From: Actinokineospora terrae
GTDB taxonomy: Bacteria > Actinomycetota > Actinomycetes > Mycobacteriales > Pseudonocardiaceae
NCBI RefSeq assembly: GCF_900111175.1
Contig: NZ_FOGI01000013.1
Coordinates: 184,356 to 248,355, forward strand
Length of the DNA: 64,000 nucleotides
Direction: 5' to 3'
Shown: positions 1 to 17,961 of the stretch, in pieces
Layout: every line of letters begins with the position of its first letter
How positions within the stretch are numbered: position 1 is the first letter of the stretch
The notes under the pieces: model-generated
What the model was told of the DNA's origin: nothing
What the model saw: only the letters and a program-made list of their open reading frames with translations
Databases searched by the model: none
Translations under genes and position numbers: made by a program

Positions 1-9041
<9,041 letters not shown>

Positions 9042-9045
<4 letters not shown>

Positions 9046-9377
9046 GCACCGTGGACCACCGGACGCTGACCGATCTGTTGACCCGCTTGGCGGCCGTGCA
9101 CCCGGAGCCCGCGTCGTCGGTGCCGCAGGTGGACGACGAGGCGGTGTCGGACTGGTTCGACACCTCGACCGACCCGGAGATCGCGCAGGCGGTGGCGCAG
9201 AAAGTGCCGGGCGCGCGGCCGGCCGTCGAGATCGGGCTGGAGACCTCGGGTAGTGGCCGCGTGATCACTGCCGGGTCTGTTTTCCCGGTCGGCTTGCTGA
9301 CCGAGCCGTTCACTGCCGCCGCCCGCCGGTGCGATGCGATCGTCGAGGGGGAGTTGTCGTGGATCGCCGGACGTTGA
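9042..9377 (+). pseudogene. Truncated, catalytically dead N-terminal copy of the PBP-type thioesterase
   Basis: A GTG at 9042 overlaps the NRPS stop (GTGA), so this 111-codon frame would be translationally coupled to the synthetase. Its start (TVDHRTLTDLLTRLAAVH) is nearly identical to the start of the next gene (VDRRTLTDLLSRLAAVH), and it later repeats the ETSG...RVITAGS..FPVG segment. Where the intact gene has the nucleophile motif GSLTK, this copy has GLLTE, so both Ser and Lys are lost. It ends in a second copy of the NRPS tail (CDAIVEGEL). It is best read as debris of a tandem duplication, though it may still be translated because its reading frame is intact. Confidence 0.8.
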
Positions 9378-10660
9378 CCGATCTGCTGAGCCGCTTGGCG
9401 GCCGTGCACTCCGTGCCGGGCGCGCAGCTCGCCGTGCGGTGGCGGGGCGAGGTGATCACCGCTGAGACCGGGGTGGAGACCTCCGGTACCAGTCGCGTGG
9501 TGACCGCCGGGTCTGCCTTCCCGGTCGGCTCGCTCACGAAGCCGTTCACCGCCACCGCGGCGATGATGCTGGTGGCCGATGGCGATCTGGAGCTCGACGA
9601 ACCCATCGGGGAGTATCTGCGTGAGGTGCGCGGCACGGCCACCGGGCAGGTCAGTCTGCGCTGGCTGCTCAGCCACACCGCCGGGCTCGCCGCCAACGTC
9701 GACGAACTGCCCACCGGCACCACCCGCCGACGCTGGGCCGGGACGCGGGCCGGGCATGCCGTGGCGCATCAGCCGGGAACGGCGTTTTCCTACGCCAACA
9801 CCGGCTACCTGCTCACAGGCCTGCTCATCGAGGAAGTCACCGGCATGGGCTGGCGTGAGGCCGTTCAGTCGATGGTGCTGCGGCCGTTGGACATCAAGCC
9901 CTCGTTCGTGCTCGGCCCCGTCGCGCGCGGTCCCATCACCGGGCACGCTGTGCTGCGCGACGGCGCGGTCGTCCCGGTTGCCGCGCAGACCGTCACCGCG
10001 TTGGAGGAACCGGTTGCCGCACTAGCCGCCAGTGCCACCGATCTGGTGCGGTTCGCCGAGGCCCACCTGCCCAGCCACCCCGGGCCCGGACTGCTGGACC
10101 CCGGGCGCGCCAAGGACATGCGACGCGATGAGACCGCCGGGTTGGCCGCAGGGCCGTTCGGGCTGGCCGATGGCTGGGGTGCGGGGTGGTCGCTCTACCG
10201 GAGCAGCGGGCCGGAGTGGTTCGGCCACGACGGCACCGGTGATGGCGCGTGGTCGCACCTGCGCGTCGAACCCGACAGCGGCACGGTTGTCGCGCTGCTG
10301 ACCAACGCCAACACCGGCGTGGATGTCTGGGAGGCGCTCGTCGCCGAACTCGGCATCGAGATCGGCCACCACTCCATGTCCCGCCTCGTCGACCCAGGCG
10401 ACCCGGTGGCTGGCCCTACCGACGCCGTTGGCCGCTACACCAACGGGTCCGAGAGCTACACCGTCACCGCGGACGCAGGCCGCCTGCACCTAGCCGCCGA
10501 CGCCGAGCCCGGTGCGGAGCTGACCTGCTACGACAGCGACCAGTTCACCACCACCGCCCGCACCGGCACGCTGCCCCTGCTCGGCCGCTTCCTCCGGCAC
10601 CCGGGCACCGGCGAGATCCACTCCCTCCAGGTCACCGGCCGCCTGGCCCGGCGCACGTGA
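9359..10660 (+). CDS. Penicillin-binding-protein-type thioesterase (trans-acting NRPS release/cyclisation enzyme)
   Basis: A 433-residue serine hydrolase of the class C beta-lactamase/DD-peptidase fold. Motifs seen: S58-L-T-K61 (nucleophile), Y145-A-N147, and HDGTG near residue 290, which fills the place of the KTG/HxG motif. The last 70 residues form a separate beta-rich, lipocalin-like tail. This architecture matches PBP-type thioesterases such as SurE of surugamide biosynthesis, which release peptides from NRPSs lacking a C-terminal TE and ending in a D-residue. That is exactly the situation of the upstream synthetase. No signal peptide is seen, which argues against a periplasmic DD-peptidase. 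The GTG at 9359 is preferred over 9329 because GGGGGAG lies just before it. The function is inferred from family plus context; the alternative is a self-resistance or accessory hydrolase. Confidence 0.88.
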   Translation: MDRRTLTDLLSRLAAVHSVPGAQLAVRWRGEVITAETGVETSGTSRVVTAGSAFPVGSLTKPFTATAAMMLVADGDLELDEPIGEYLREVRGTATGQVSLRWLLSHTAGLAANVDELPTGTTRRRWAGTRAGHAVAHQPGTAFSYANTGYLLTGLLIEEVTGMGWREAVQSMVLRPLDIKPSFVLGPVARGPITGHAVLRDGAVVPVAAQTVTALEEPVAALAASATDLVRFAEAHLPSHPGPGLLDPGRAKDMRRDETAGLAAGPFGLADGWGAGWSLYRSSGPEWFGHDGTGDGAWSHLRVEPDSGTVVALLTNANTGVDVWEALVAELGIEIGHHSMSRLVDPGDPVAGPTDAVGRYTNGSESYTVTADAGRLHLAADAEPGAELTCYDSDQFTTTARTGTLPLLGRFLRHPGTGEIHSLQVTGRLARRT

Positions 10661-10689
10661 TCACCCCACGGAGAACTCGGGAAGCCCTG

Positions 10690-12228
10690 ATGACCGAACG
10701 CACCCTGTACCAGCGGTTCGCCGACACCGCCGCACGGTTCCCCGACGTCGTCGCGCTGGAGGTCGGCGACTGGGCGGTGACCTACCGGCAACTGCACGCC
10801 CACGCCGAGGCCCTCGCCGCCGCACTGCCCCTGGCCGCGGGCACCGCACAGCCCCGGATCGCGCTGTTGGCCGGCCGCAGCCTGGTCGCCTTCACCGGGT
10901 ACCTCGCCGCCCTTCGGCTCGGTGCCGCCGTCGTGCCGCTCAACCCGCGGTACCCGGCCAGGCGCAACGCCCTGATCTGCCGCACCGCCCGCCCGGACGT
11001 GCTGATCGCCGACGAGTCCGGCGCCGACCAGCTCGACGGGGACCTGGCCGACCTCGCGGGCTCGGTGTTCGAACTGGCCGACGACGACGTGCCCGACCTC
11101 GACCGAGGCGACCTGCCCGGGTACCGCCCGGACCTCGACGCGGTCGCCTACGTGCTGTTCACCTCCGGGTCCACCGGCACGCCGAAGGGTGTCCCGATCA
11201 CCCACCGCGCGGCGGCGGCGTACGTGGCGCACAACGCCGACCACTACGGCCTCGAACCCGGCTGCCGCACCTCGCACACCTTCGACCTGACCTTCGACCC
11301 GTCGGTGTTCGACCTGTTCGCCACCTGGAGCAGCGGCGCGACCCTGGTGTGCCCGCAACGCGAGGACCTGCTGAACCCGGTCGACCACCTGGTCGACCGC
11401 GCCATCACGCACTGGTTCTCCGTGCCATCAGCGGTATCGGTCAGCACGGGCCTCGGCGCGCTGCCCGCCCGCCGGGTCACCACCCTGCGGCACAGCGTGT
11501 TCATCGGCGAGCAGCTGACCTACGCGCAAGCGGCGGCGTGGCAACGGCTCAACCCGAGCGCGCCCATCGACAACGTCTACGGCCCGACCGAGCTGACCGT
11601 CGCCTGCACCCGCTACCGCCTGCCCGCCGACCCCGCGCGGTGGCCCACCACGTCGAACGACACCGTGCCGATCGGACCGGTGTACGACTTCCTGGCCGCG
11701 GTCGTCGTCGGCGAGGACGGCTTCCCCGCTGACGAGGGCGAACTGTGCGTGCGCGGCGTCCAGCGGTTCGACGGGTATGTGCGCGCGGAAGACAACCAGG
11801 GGCGGTTCCTGGTCCACGACGACGGCCGCTGGATCGAGTCGTCGAGCGCGGTCCCAGGGCCAGCGGAGTACTACCGGACCGGCGACCGGGTTCGCTGGGA
11901 GCACGGCGAACTGGTCCACCTGGGCAGGCTGGACCAGCAGATCAAGATCCGCGGCTACCGGGTGGAACTCGGCGAGATCGAGTCCGTGCTGACCCGCCAC
12001 GATGCCGTCACCCAGGCCATCGTCGTCGCACTGCGCGAGGGGGACGCGGTGCGGCTGGCCGGTTTCTACACCGGAGCCGAGATGTCCGACCGGCAGCTCA
12101 CCCACTGGCTGCGCGAACGGCTGCCCGCGCACATGGTGCCAGAGCGGCTGACGCACCTGCCCGCGCTGCCGCTCAACGCCAACGGCAAGGTCGACCGCGC
12201 CGCCCTGGTGGCGCTCTCCCCGACCTGA
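10690..12228 (+). CDS. Free-standing amino-acid adenylation enzyme
   Basis: A 512-residue stand-alone AMP-forming ligase with all core motifs: TSGSTGTPKG near residue 155, FDPSVFDLF (Asp for the substrate amino group), NVYGPTE, YRTGDRV, IKIRGYRVELGE, and a terminal NANGKVDR carrying the A10 Lys. There is no attached carrier or condensation domain. The start is ATG 10690, 27 bp after the thioesterase stop. The FDPSVFDLF type is shared with single-domain A enzymes that load unusual amino acids onto discrete carriers. No discrete carrier lies nearby in this part of the window, so it may serve an NRPS upstream, possibly supplying in trans the activity of the A domain that lacks its A10 Lys. That last idea is inference. 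Confidence 0.88.
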   Translation: MTERTLYQRFADTAARFPDVVALEVGDWAVTYRQLHAHAEALAAALPLAAGTAQPRIALLAGRSLVAFTGYLAALRLGAAVVPLNPRYPARRNALICRTARPDVLIADESGADQLDGDLADLAGSVFELADDDVPDLDRGDLPGYRPDLDAVAYVLFTSGSTGTPKGVPITHRAAAAYVAHNADHYGLEPGCRTSHTFDLTFDPSVFDLFATWSSGATLVCPQREDLLNPVDHLVDRAITHWFSVPSAVSVSTGLGALPARRVTTLRHSVFIGEQLTYAQAAAWQRLNPSAPIDNVYGPTELTVACTRYRLPADPARWPTTSNDTVPIGPVYDFLAAVVVGEDGFPADEGELCVRGVQRFDGYVRAEDNQGRFLVHDDGRWIESSSAVPGPAEYYRTGDRVRWEHGELVHLGRLDQQIKIRGYRVELGEIESVLTRHDAVTQAIVVALREGDAVRLAGFYTGAEMSDRQLTHWLRERLPAHMVPERLTHLPALPLNANGKVDRAALVALSPT

Positions 12229-12297
12229 TCCCGCACCGGGGCGGGTTCGTTCGGACACCCGGCCTGCGAGCATGTCCCTGCGAAGAACGGATCCCCC

Positions 12298-13881
12298 GTG
12301 CTGACCTCCCCATCCTCGTTGCCCTCCACATCGGACACTGAGATACCGCCGGAACGCGTACTGGCGCCGATCGCCTGGCGTTCCGTGTTCGTCGTCGCAG
12401 GACTGCTGTTCGCCGCGCTGATGGCGTTGGCGGGCAGGCACGGGTACCTGCTCGACGAGTTGTACACACGCGTGGCGGGCCAGCACCTGGCCTGGGCGCA
12501 GATCGACCAACCGCCGCTGCCCGCGCTCGTGGCACGCCTGGAGACGATCCTTTTCGGCGACACCGTCACCGCGCTGCGTGTCGCCCCGGCGCTGGTCGCG
12601 GCCGCGCTGGTCGTGCTCTCCGCGCTGATCGCCCGCGAAGTCGGCGGCACCGGCCGGGCCCAGTTCCTCGCCGCGGCGGCCGCGGCGGCCAGCGGGTTCG
12701 TGGCCAACACCGGGCACTTCCTGACCACCAACGACTTCGACGCCCTGTCCTGGGTCGGCGTGTTGTTGCTGGCGATCCGGATGGCGCGCACCCGCAACCT
12801 CAAGCTGTGGTTGGCCATCGGTGCCGTGGTGGGCGTCGGGCTCTACGGCAAGTACCTCATCGCGCTGCTGCTGATCTCGCTGGCTGTCTCGGTGCTGGTC
12901 TGCGGTCCGCGCGACCTGCTGCGCGGCAAGTGGCTGCCGCTCGGCGTGCTGATCGCGCTGGTCATCCCGGCGCCGGTGCTGCTGTGGCAGGCGTTCCACG
13001 GCTGGCCGCAGTTCGAGATGGCCGCCGCGGTGTCCAAGGCCCTCGAAGACCTGGCCGTCGTGTCGTTCCTGCCCATCCTGATCCTCATCATGGGCCTGTT
13101 CCTGACCCCGTTCTGGGTCGCCGGGCTCGTCGCGCTGCTGCGCAGGCCGCGGTGGCGGCCGTACCGGTTCGTCGCGGTGGCCTTCCCGGTGATGATCGCG
13201 CTGCTGATCATCACCGGCGGACCGTCCAACTACGCGTCGGCATTGCAGTTCGTGCTGCTCGCCGCGGGTGCGGTGGTGGTCGACGGGTGGACCCGCACGG
13301 TGACCCGCAAGGTGGTCATCGGCGTGGCGCTGGTCGCCAACGCGGCGCTGTCGGCGGTGCTGACCCTGCCCGTGCTGCCCATCCAGGCCTACGCCGACGA
13401 CGGCGTGCTGCAGAACTCGTCCTTCGTGCAGTTCGACCAGGTCGGCTGGCCGGAACTCGCCGCGCAGGCCGCGGCCGTGTACCGGTCGCTGCCTGCCGAG
13501 GACCAGGCCCGCGCGGTGTTCTACGGCAACCACTACGGGCAGGCCGGGGCACTGGACCGGTACGGCGCCGACCTCGGCCTGCCGCGCGCGTACAGCGGCC
13601 ACAACTCGTACGCGGACTTCGGTGTGCCGACCGACGACAAGACCGTCGTGATCGCCATCGGTGTCGACCGCGCGCTGTTCTCCGACCTGTTCGCCTCGTG
13701 CGAGCAGCGCGGCGCGTTCACCCTCGACCTCCCGGTTTCGGACCGTGGTCAGCAGTTCCTGGTCTGCCGCGACCCGGTGCGCCCGTGGGCGCAGACCTGG
13801 CCGCGGTTGCGCTGGATCGGATTCCAGTGCCCGTACACCACCAAGCCGGTGACGGCCACCAGCGCGACCGGCTGCGACTGA
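12298..13881 (+). CDS. GT39-type (ArnT/PMT-like) polytopic glycosyltransferase
   Basis: A 527-residue integral membrane protein with about ten hydrophobic segments. An acidic loop follows the first membrane helix (GRHGYLLDELYTRVAGQHLAWAQIDQPPL; the DEL/IDQPP pattern is typical of GT-C family 39 lipid-phosphate-sugar transferases), and a soluble C-terminal domain starts near residue 370. These enzymes transfer a sugar from a polyprenyl-phosphate donor on the outer face of the membrane. The GTG start at 12298 follows GAAGAACGGA. It lies 70 bp after the adenylation gene and before a terminator-like hairpin, so it may belong to the peptide cluster and glycosylate the product during or after export, as the polyprenol-dependent mannosyltransferases do for mannopeptimycin. 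A cell-wall role is equally possible. Confidence 0.82.
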   Translation: MLTSPSSLPSTSDTEIPPERVLAPIAWRSVFVVAGLLFAALMALAGRHGYLLDELYTRVAGQHLAWAQIDQPPLPALVARLETILFGDTVTALRVAPALVAAALVVLSALIAREVGGTGRAQFLAAAAAAASGFVANTGHFLTTNDFDALSWVGVLLLAIRMARTRNLKLWLAIGAVVGVGLYGKYLIALLLISLAVSVLVCGPRDLLRGKWLPLGVLIALVIPAPVLLWQAFHGWPQFEMAAAVSKALEDLAVVSFLPILILIMGLFLTPFWVAGLVALLRRPRWRPYRFVAVAFPVMIALLIITGGPSNYASALQFVLLAAGAVVVDGWTRTVTRKVVIGVALVANAALSAVLTLPVLPIQAYADDGVLQNSSFVQFDQVGWPELAAQAAAVYRSLPAEDQARAVFYGNHYGQAGALDRYGADLGLPRAYSGHNSYADFGVPTDDKTVVIAIGVDRALFSDLFASCEQRGAFTLDLPVSDRGQQFLVCRDPVRPWAQTWPRLRWIGFQCPYTTKPVTATSATGCD

Positions 13882-13908
13882 CCCCGGGCACTGGTCCGAC
13901 ACCACCCG

Positions 13909-13942
13909 CCCAGCGGTCCGTGCCCAGCGCACGACCGCTGGG
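13909..13942 (+). terminator. Hairpin after the glycosyltransferase gene
   Basis: CCCAGCGG at 13909-13916 pairs perfectly with CCGCTGGG at 13935-13942 across an 18-base loop and is followed by ctcttgtc. It lies 28 bp after the glycosyltransferase stop and is the probable end of the NRPS transcript. Confidence 0.5.
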
Positions 13943-14152
13943 CTCTTGTCGTCCGCTGGTCGGACGAGTGTCCGGTTGGGACTACTTGGCACCGTGCCGC
14001 CCGGTGATGTTGCCGAGTGACACGACCGGCTCGTTTCGCGTGGTTCCCCGGGTTGGTTCCGGGGTCGTTCTCGCGGTTGATGTGGCGGGCGGAGGGGTGT
14101 GGCATGCTTTTGGCAGGGGTCGCAGGGGGTAGACCACAGAAGGAGATGTGTG

Positions 14153-14302
14153 GTGCGTGGTCAGCGCAAGTCCTCCGACGACGACGTCCGCGACGTTTCG
14201 GAAGCCGAGCGGGAGGAAGAGGAACGCGAGGCCCGCGAGATCCGCGAGCGGGTGTTGCGCTTCCTCGAGGAGCAGAACGGCGGGTCCGGTGTGGAGGGAT
14301 GA
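14153..14302 (+). CDS. Small highly charged helical protein, 49 residues, unknown
   Basis: The GTG at 14153 sits 7 bases after AGGAG (about 14138-14142), one of the better ribosome-binding sites in the region. The product is extremely rich in Glu and Arg (a run of SEAEREEEEREAREIRERV) and ends in a glycine-rich tail (GGSGVEG); it should be one long amphipathic helix. A possible promoter lies upstream (TTGATG at 14077, 17-base gap, TGGCAT at 14100). It is not Pup (no C-terminal GGQ/GGE). I do not recognise the family. A competing ATG frame overlaps it but has no spacing to the ribosome-binding site. Confidence 0.5.
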   Translation: MRGQRKSSDDDVRDVSEAEREEEEREAREIRERVLRFLEEQNGGSGVEG

Positions 14303-14432
14303 CCGCCGCCGGCCGCCGGTGAGGCCGAACGCCGCCGGATAGCCGTTGCCGCGCGGGCGAACGGTGCCGCGGCGCGCCCGCGTTCACCGTTGTGTTCAGG
14401 GATCCGGTGGAGCGCGCCGCTATCCATGAACG

Positions 14433-14882
14433 ATGTCGAACAACATCGCCCCCGGGCAGACGGTCGCGGTCCGCGTCGTCACCCCCGAGCTGTCCCTGCC
14501 CTCTGACACCACCGGCCGCACCGACACCGCGGCGAACGTGCGGACCGTGCGGCGGTACTACGAGACCGTGGACGCGGACGCCGTCGAGGAGTTGGTGGCC
14601 CTGTTCGCCGTGGATGGCGTCTACCGCAGGCCGGGCTACCAGCCGCTCGAGGGCCGCAAGGCGATCGAGCGCTTCTACCGCGACCAGCGGGTCATCGAGT
14701 CCGGCAGGCACACCCTCACCCACGTCACCGCCGAGGCCGCCGCCGTCGCCGTGCACGGGGAGTTCGACGGCGTGCTCAAGGACGGCACGCGGGTCGCGCT
14801 GCGCTTCGCCGACTTCTTCGAGTTCGACGCGCAGGGCCTGTTCGCGCGCCGGGACACCTTCTTCTTCGCCCCCGCGGTGTGA
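14433..14882 (+). CDS. NTF2/SnoaL-like fold protein
   Basis: 149 residues. After a short disordered start, residues 30-145 show the NTF2-like pattern: a helix with RRYYETVDADAVEELVALFAVDGVYRRP, then GRKAIERFYR, then beta strands ending in DFFEFDAQGLFARRDTFFF. SnoaL-like members are small cyclases, isomerases, hydratases or ligand-binding proteins, and no catalytic residue can be assigned here. The stop overlaps the start of the aminotransferase gene (GTGA), so the two are co-translated and probably act in the same pathway. Confidence 0.75.
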   Translation: MSNNIAPGQTVAVRVVTPELSLPSDTTGRTDTAANVRTVRRYYETVDADAVEELVALFAVDGVYRRPGYQPLEGRKAIERFYRDQRVIESGRHTLTHVTAEAAAVAVHGEFDGVLKDGTRVALRFADFFEFDAQGLFARRDTFFFAPAV

Positions 14883-15982
14883 CCATGGCGAACACGACGT
14901 GGAACCGGCAACTCCTCCCCGACGCCGCCCGGCTCACCCCGGCTCGGCGAGCCGAGCGGACGGCCGCCCCCGCCTTCGGTGAGGTCCTGACCGAGCACAT
15001 GGTGTCCCTGGAGTGGTCGGCCGAGCAGGGCTGGCACAACGCGGCCGTGCTGCCGTTCGGTCCGCTGCCGCTGGCGCCCTCGACGGTCGGCCTGCACTAC
15101 GGGCAGGTCGTGTTCGAGGGCCTCAAGGCCTACGCCCAGCCGGACGGGTCCGTGGCGGCGTTCCGGCCGGAGCACCACGCGTCGCGGTTCCAGCGCTCCG
15201 CGGCCCGCCTGGCGATGCCGGAGCTGCCGGTGGGGCTGTTCCTGGAGTCCCTGGCCGAACTGGTGGCCGCCGACCGGCGCTGGGTGCCCGAGGTCGAGTC
15301 GCAGAGCCTGTACCTGCGCCCGGTCCTGTTCGCCACCGACCCCAGCCTCGCGCTGCGGCCCTCGGCCACCTACCGCTTCCTCGTGCTGGCCGCGGTCACC
15401 GAGGACTTCTTCGGCGCCGACGCCCCACCGGTCGCGGTGTGGGCCAGCACCCGGTACTCGCGCGCGGCCAGCGGCGGCACGGGGGAGGCCAAGTGCGCGG
15501 GCAACTACGCCGGTGCGTTCGTCGCGCAGGTCGAGGCAGCCGAACACGGGTGCCAGCAGGTCGTCTGGCTTGACGCCGCCGAGCACCGGTGGGTCGAGGA
15601 GATGGGCGGGATGAACCTGTTCTTCGCCTACGGCGACCACCTGATCACCCCGCCGCTGTCCGGGTCGCTGCTGCCCGGCGTCACCCGGGCGTCGCTGCTC
15701 GCCCTGGCGGCCGAACTGGGGTTCACCGTCGAGGAGCGGCGGATCACCCTGGAGAAGTGGCGCGAGGACTCCCGGTCCGGGGCGATGACCGAGGCCTTCG
15801 CCTGCGGCACCGCCGCCGTGATCACCCCGGTCGGCCGGGTCGCCGCCGCGTCCGGCGACTTCACCATCGGCGACGGGGGAGCGGGCACCGCGGCCAAGCG
15901 GCTGCGCGGCGCCCTGGTCGACCTGCAGCGCGGCCGGGCCGAGGACCCCAGGGGGTGGCGGTACCGGCTGGCCGAGCGCTGA
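14879..15982 (+). CDS. ilvE: Branched-chain amino-acid aminotransferase (class IV PLP fold)
   Basis: The protein is 367 residues from GTG 14879, or 365 from ATG 14885; the GTG makes a GTGA overlap with the preceding stop, a coupling style used repeatedly in this window. Fold-type IV features: the early GLHYGQVVFEGLKAY segment, YLRPVLFAT, the PLP-lysine segment GEAKCAGNYA, EEMGGMNLFF, and the C-terminal GTAAVITPVG. This matches IlvE, which interconverts Leu/Ile/Val and their 2-oxo acids. Its place beside NRPS genes suggests it supplies or recycles a branched or non-protein amino acid for the peptide, but a housekeeping role cannot be excluded. Confidence 0.9.
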   Translation: MTMANTTWNRQLLPDAARLTPARRAERTAAPAFGEVLTEHMVSLEWSAEQGWHNAAVLPFGPLPLAPSTVGLHYGQVVFEGLKAYAQPDGSVAAFRPEHHASRFQRSAARLAMPELPVGLFLESLAELVAADRRWVPEVESQSLYLRPVLFATDPSLALRPSATYRFLVLAAVTEDFFGADAPPVAVWASTRYSRAASGGTGEAKCAGNYAGAFVAQVEAAEHGCQQVVWLDAAEHRWVEEMGGMNLFFAYGDHLITPPLSGSLLPGVTRASLLALAAELGFTVEERRITLEKWREDSRSGAMTEAFACGTAAVITPVGRVAAASGDFTIGDGGAGTAAKRLRGALVDLQRGRAEDPRGWRYRLAER

Positions 15983-16182
15983 GCCGCGCTGAGTTGTCCG
16001 GGCTCTGTCGTCGCCCCCGGCTGCCTGTTCCCGGGAGCGCGGGGGCGGCGACCTGATGGACCTGGGGTCGGTGTTTTACCCACGGCGCAAATACCGGCGG
16101 GCTGATTCGCGGGCGCGCTTACGCTGGGTCGAGCCGACCCACCGGACCGCGGCTCATGCTGCCCGCCAGCGCGAGGAAGCCC

Positions 16183-17658
16183 ATGACCGTCCACCTGCTC
16201 GGGCCCGTGGAGATCAGCGCCGACGACGGCGGCCCGCGGCTGCACCGGCGCAAGCAGCGGCTGCTGCTCGCCCTGCTGGCCGCGTGCGCCAACCGCGTGG
16301 TGCCGGTCGAACGCATCATCGACGTCCTCTGGGAGGACGACCCGCCCCCGCCGACCGTGCGCAACCAGGTCCACGTCCACGTCGGCGCGGTGCGCAGGGC
16401 GCTGACCGCGGCCACCGGCGACCCGGGCGCCCTGGAGACCACCGCGACCGGGTACCTGCTGCACTCCCCGCCGGTGGTGGTCGACGTGCGCGAGTTCGAG
16501 GACGCCGTCGCCGCGGGTGTGCGGTGGCAGGCCGCCGGTCAGCAGAGCGCCGCGTCGGCCGCGTTCGCCAAGGCCCTGGCCTGTTGGCGGGGTGCGCCGC
16601 TGGTCGGGCTGGACGGCCGCTACGCCGCCGCCGAGGCCGCGCGGTTGCGCGAGCGGTGGCTGTTCGCCCGGGAACGCCAGACGGACATCGAGCTGGCCCT
16701 GGGTCGGCACGCCGAGCTGTTGCCCGTGCTCGCCGGTCTGCTTGAGGCGCACCCGCTGCACGAGGGGTTCCGCCGCAGCTACATGATCGCGCTCTACCGG
16801 TGCGGGCGCGTGGCTGACGCGTTGGCGGCTTACCGGGACGGGTGGCGGCTGCTGACGGAGGAGCTGGGCATAGAGCCGACCGCGGCGCTTCGCGACGTGC
16901 AGCAGGCGATCCTGCGCGGTGCTCCCGCGGACCGGCTCGCTGTGCCGGTGTGGGGGACCGCGCGGCCCCGGCAACTGCCCGCTGAGGCCAGTCCGTTCGT
17001 GGGCCGGGACGAGGTGCTGGCCAGGATGGACGCGGTGACCGCGGCGGACCGCGACCGGGTGCCGGTGGTGCTGACCGGGCCCGCCGGGGTAGGCAAGACC
17101 GCGGTCTGCACCCGCTGGGCGCACCGCGTCAGGGACCGGTTCCCCGACGGGGAGCTGTACGTGGACCTGCGGGGGAGTGGTCCACTGCCGCTGGACCCGG
17201 CGGCCGTGCTCGCCCGGTTCCTGCGCGCGCTGGGCATGGCGCCGGAGCGGGTGCCCGCGGACTGCGCCGAGGCGGCCGCCGAGTACCGGTCGCTGCTCGC
17301 GCCGACCAGGACCCTCGTCGTGCTCGACGACGCCGCGTCCGCCGAGCAGGTCCGCCCGCTGCTGCCGGGCACGCGGTCCTGCCAGGTGCTGGTGACCAGC
17401 AGGCACGACCTGGCCGAGTTGGAGGCGAGCGACGGGGCCGCGCGGATCGCGCTGCCCGAGCTGTCCTCGGCCGAGGCGCAGGCGCTGGTCACCGTGCTCG
17501 CCGCGGGCGGGCGCGCCCCGGTGGTCCTCGCCTCGCTGTCCGGGCGCAGACCGGTGGAGCTGCGGCTGGCCGCGGCGCGGTTGTCCGATCGAATGGTCGA
17601 TGGCCGCGGAATGGAACGGGCGGCGGTGGTCGAGCCGATTCGCCGCTCGCTGCCCTGA
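16183..17658 (+). CDS. SARP/AfsR-type transcriptional activator with NB-ARC domain
   Basis: 491 residues. Residues 1-90 form an OmpR-type winged helix (VHLLGPVEIS ... RRKQRLLLALLA ... VVPVERIIDVLWEDDPPP), residues 95-245 the bacterial transcriptional activation domain, and from about residue 290 there is an NB-ARC ATPase segment with P-loop GPAGVGKTA (about 300) and TLVVLDDA. The protein stops shortly after the NB-ARC core and lacks the TPR tail of full AfsR. ATG 16183 is chosen over 16156 because GAGGAAG lies just upstream of it. SARPs activate antibiotic clusters by binding direct heptameric repeats; this one most likely controls the NRPS cluster. Confidence 0.88.
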   Translation: MTVHLLGPVEISADDGGPRLHRRKQRLLLALLAACANRVVPVERIIDVLWEDDPPPPTVRNQVHVHVGAVRRALTAATGDPGALETTATGYLLHSPPVVVDVREFEDAVAAGVRWQAAGQQSAASAAFAKALACWRGAPLVGLDGRYAAAEAARLRERWLFARERQTDIELALGRHAELLPVLAGLLEAHPLHEGFRRSYMIALYRCGRVADALAAYRDGWRLLTEELGIEPTAALRDVQQAILRGAPADRLAVPVWGTARPRQLPAEASPFVGRDEVLARMDAVTAADRDRVPVVLTGPAGVGKTAVCTRWAHRVRDRFPDGELYVDLRGSGPLPLDPAAVLARFLRALGMAPERVPADCAEAAAEYRSLLAPTRTLVVLDDAASAEQVRPLLPGTRSCQVLVTSRHDLAELEASDGAARIALPELSSAEAQALVTVLAAGGRAPVVLASLSGRRPVELRLAAARLSDRMVDGRGMERAAVVEPIRRSLP

Positions 17659-17961
17659 GAAAGTCTCATACCGTCCGATCCTTTCTTGGGTGTGGCTGGG
17701 TTCACCGCTGTGAATCGGACTGAGCGCGTGCCCGTGCAATTGTGTCGGTACGGCTGGACGTGGCCTTTTCTCGCCAACCTCGCCGGTTGGCGCAGGGCAA
17801 CCGCCATTCGGAGTGTCGGTGCGGATGGTCGCCGTGGACCGGTCTGGACTAGTCCGCAGGGACGCGGTAATGTCGCTTGGCGCCCAAGGGTCGCTTATTG
17901 TGCGGCGGGTGCGGCTCGTACCGGGGAAATGTCAACGGGCGCAATCCGTCTAGGGGGCACA
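17659..17961 (+). other. Intergenic region between SARP and DUF5937-like regulator
   Basis: 303 bases, less GC-rich than its flanks. No reading frame has convincing codon bias. It begins with a short GAGAaagTCTC dyad and ends with a good ribosome-binding site (AGGGGG at 17952). It should contain the promoter of the next regulator, but no clear -35/-10 pair is seen. Confidence 0.4.

Noticed and set aside
11428..13992. Long minus-strand open frame opposite the adenylation and glycosyltransferase genes
   Set aside because: The plus strand has well-formed protein families across it, and the minus translation is repetitive His/Arg/Gly-rich with no domain.
14153..14302. Pup (prokaryotic ubiquitin-like protein) candidate
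   Set aside because: It is small, acidic and has a Gly-rich end, but lacks the C-terminal GGQ/GGE and there are no proteasome or ligase genes nearby.
16183..17658. Truncated AfsR caused by frameshift
   Set aside because: No TPR coding signal continues in other frames after the stop; short SARPs ending after the NB-ARC core exist, so it is treated as intact.
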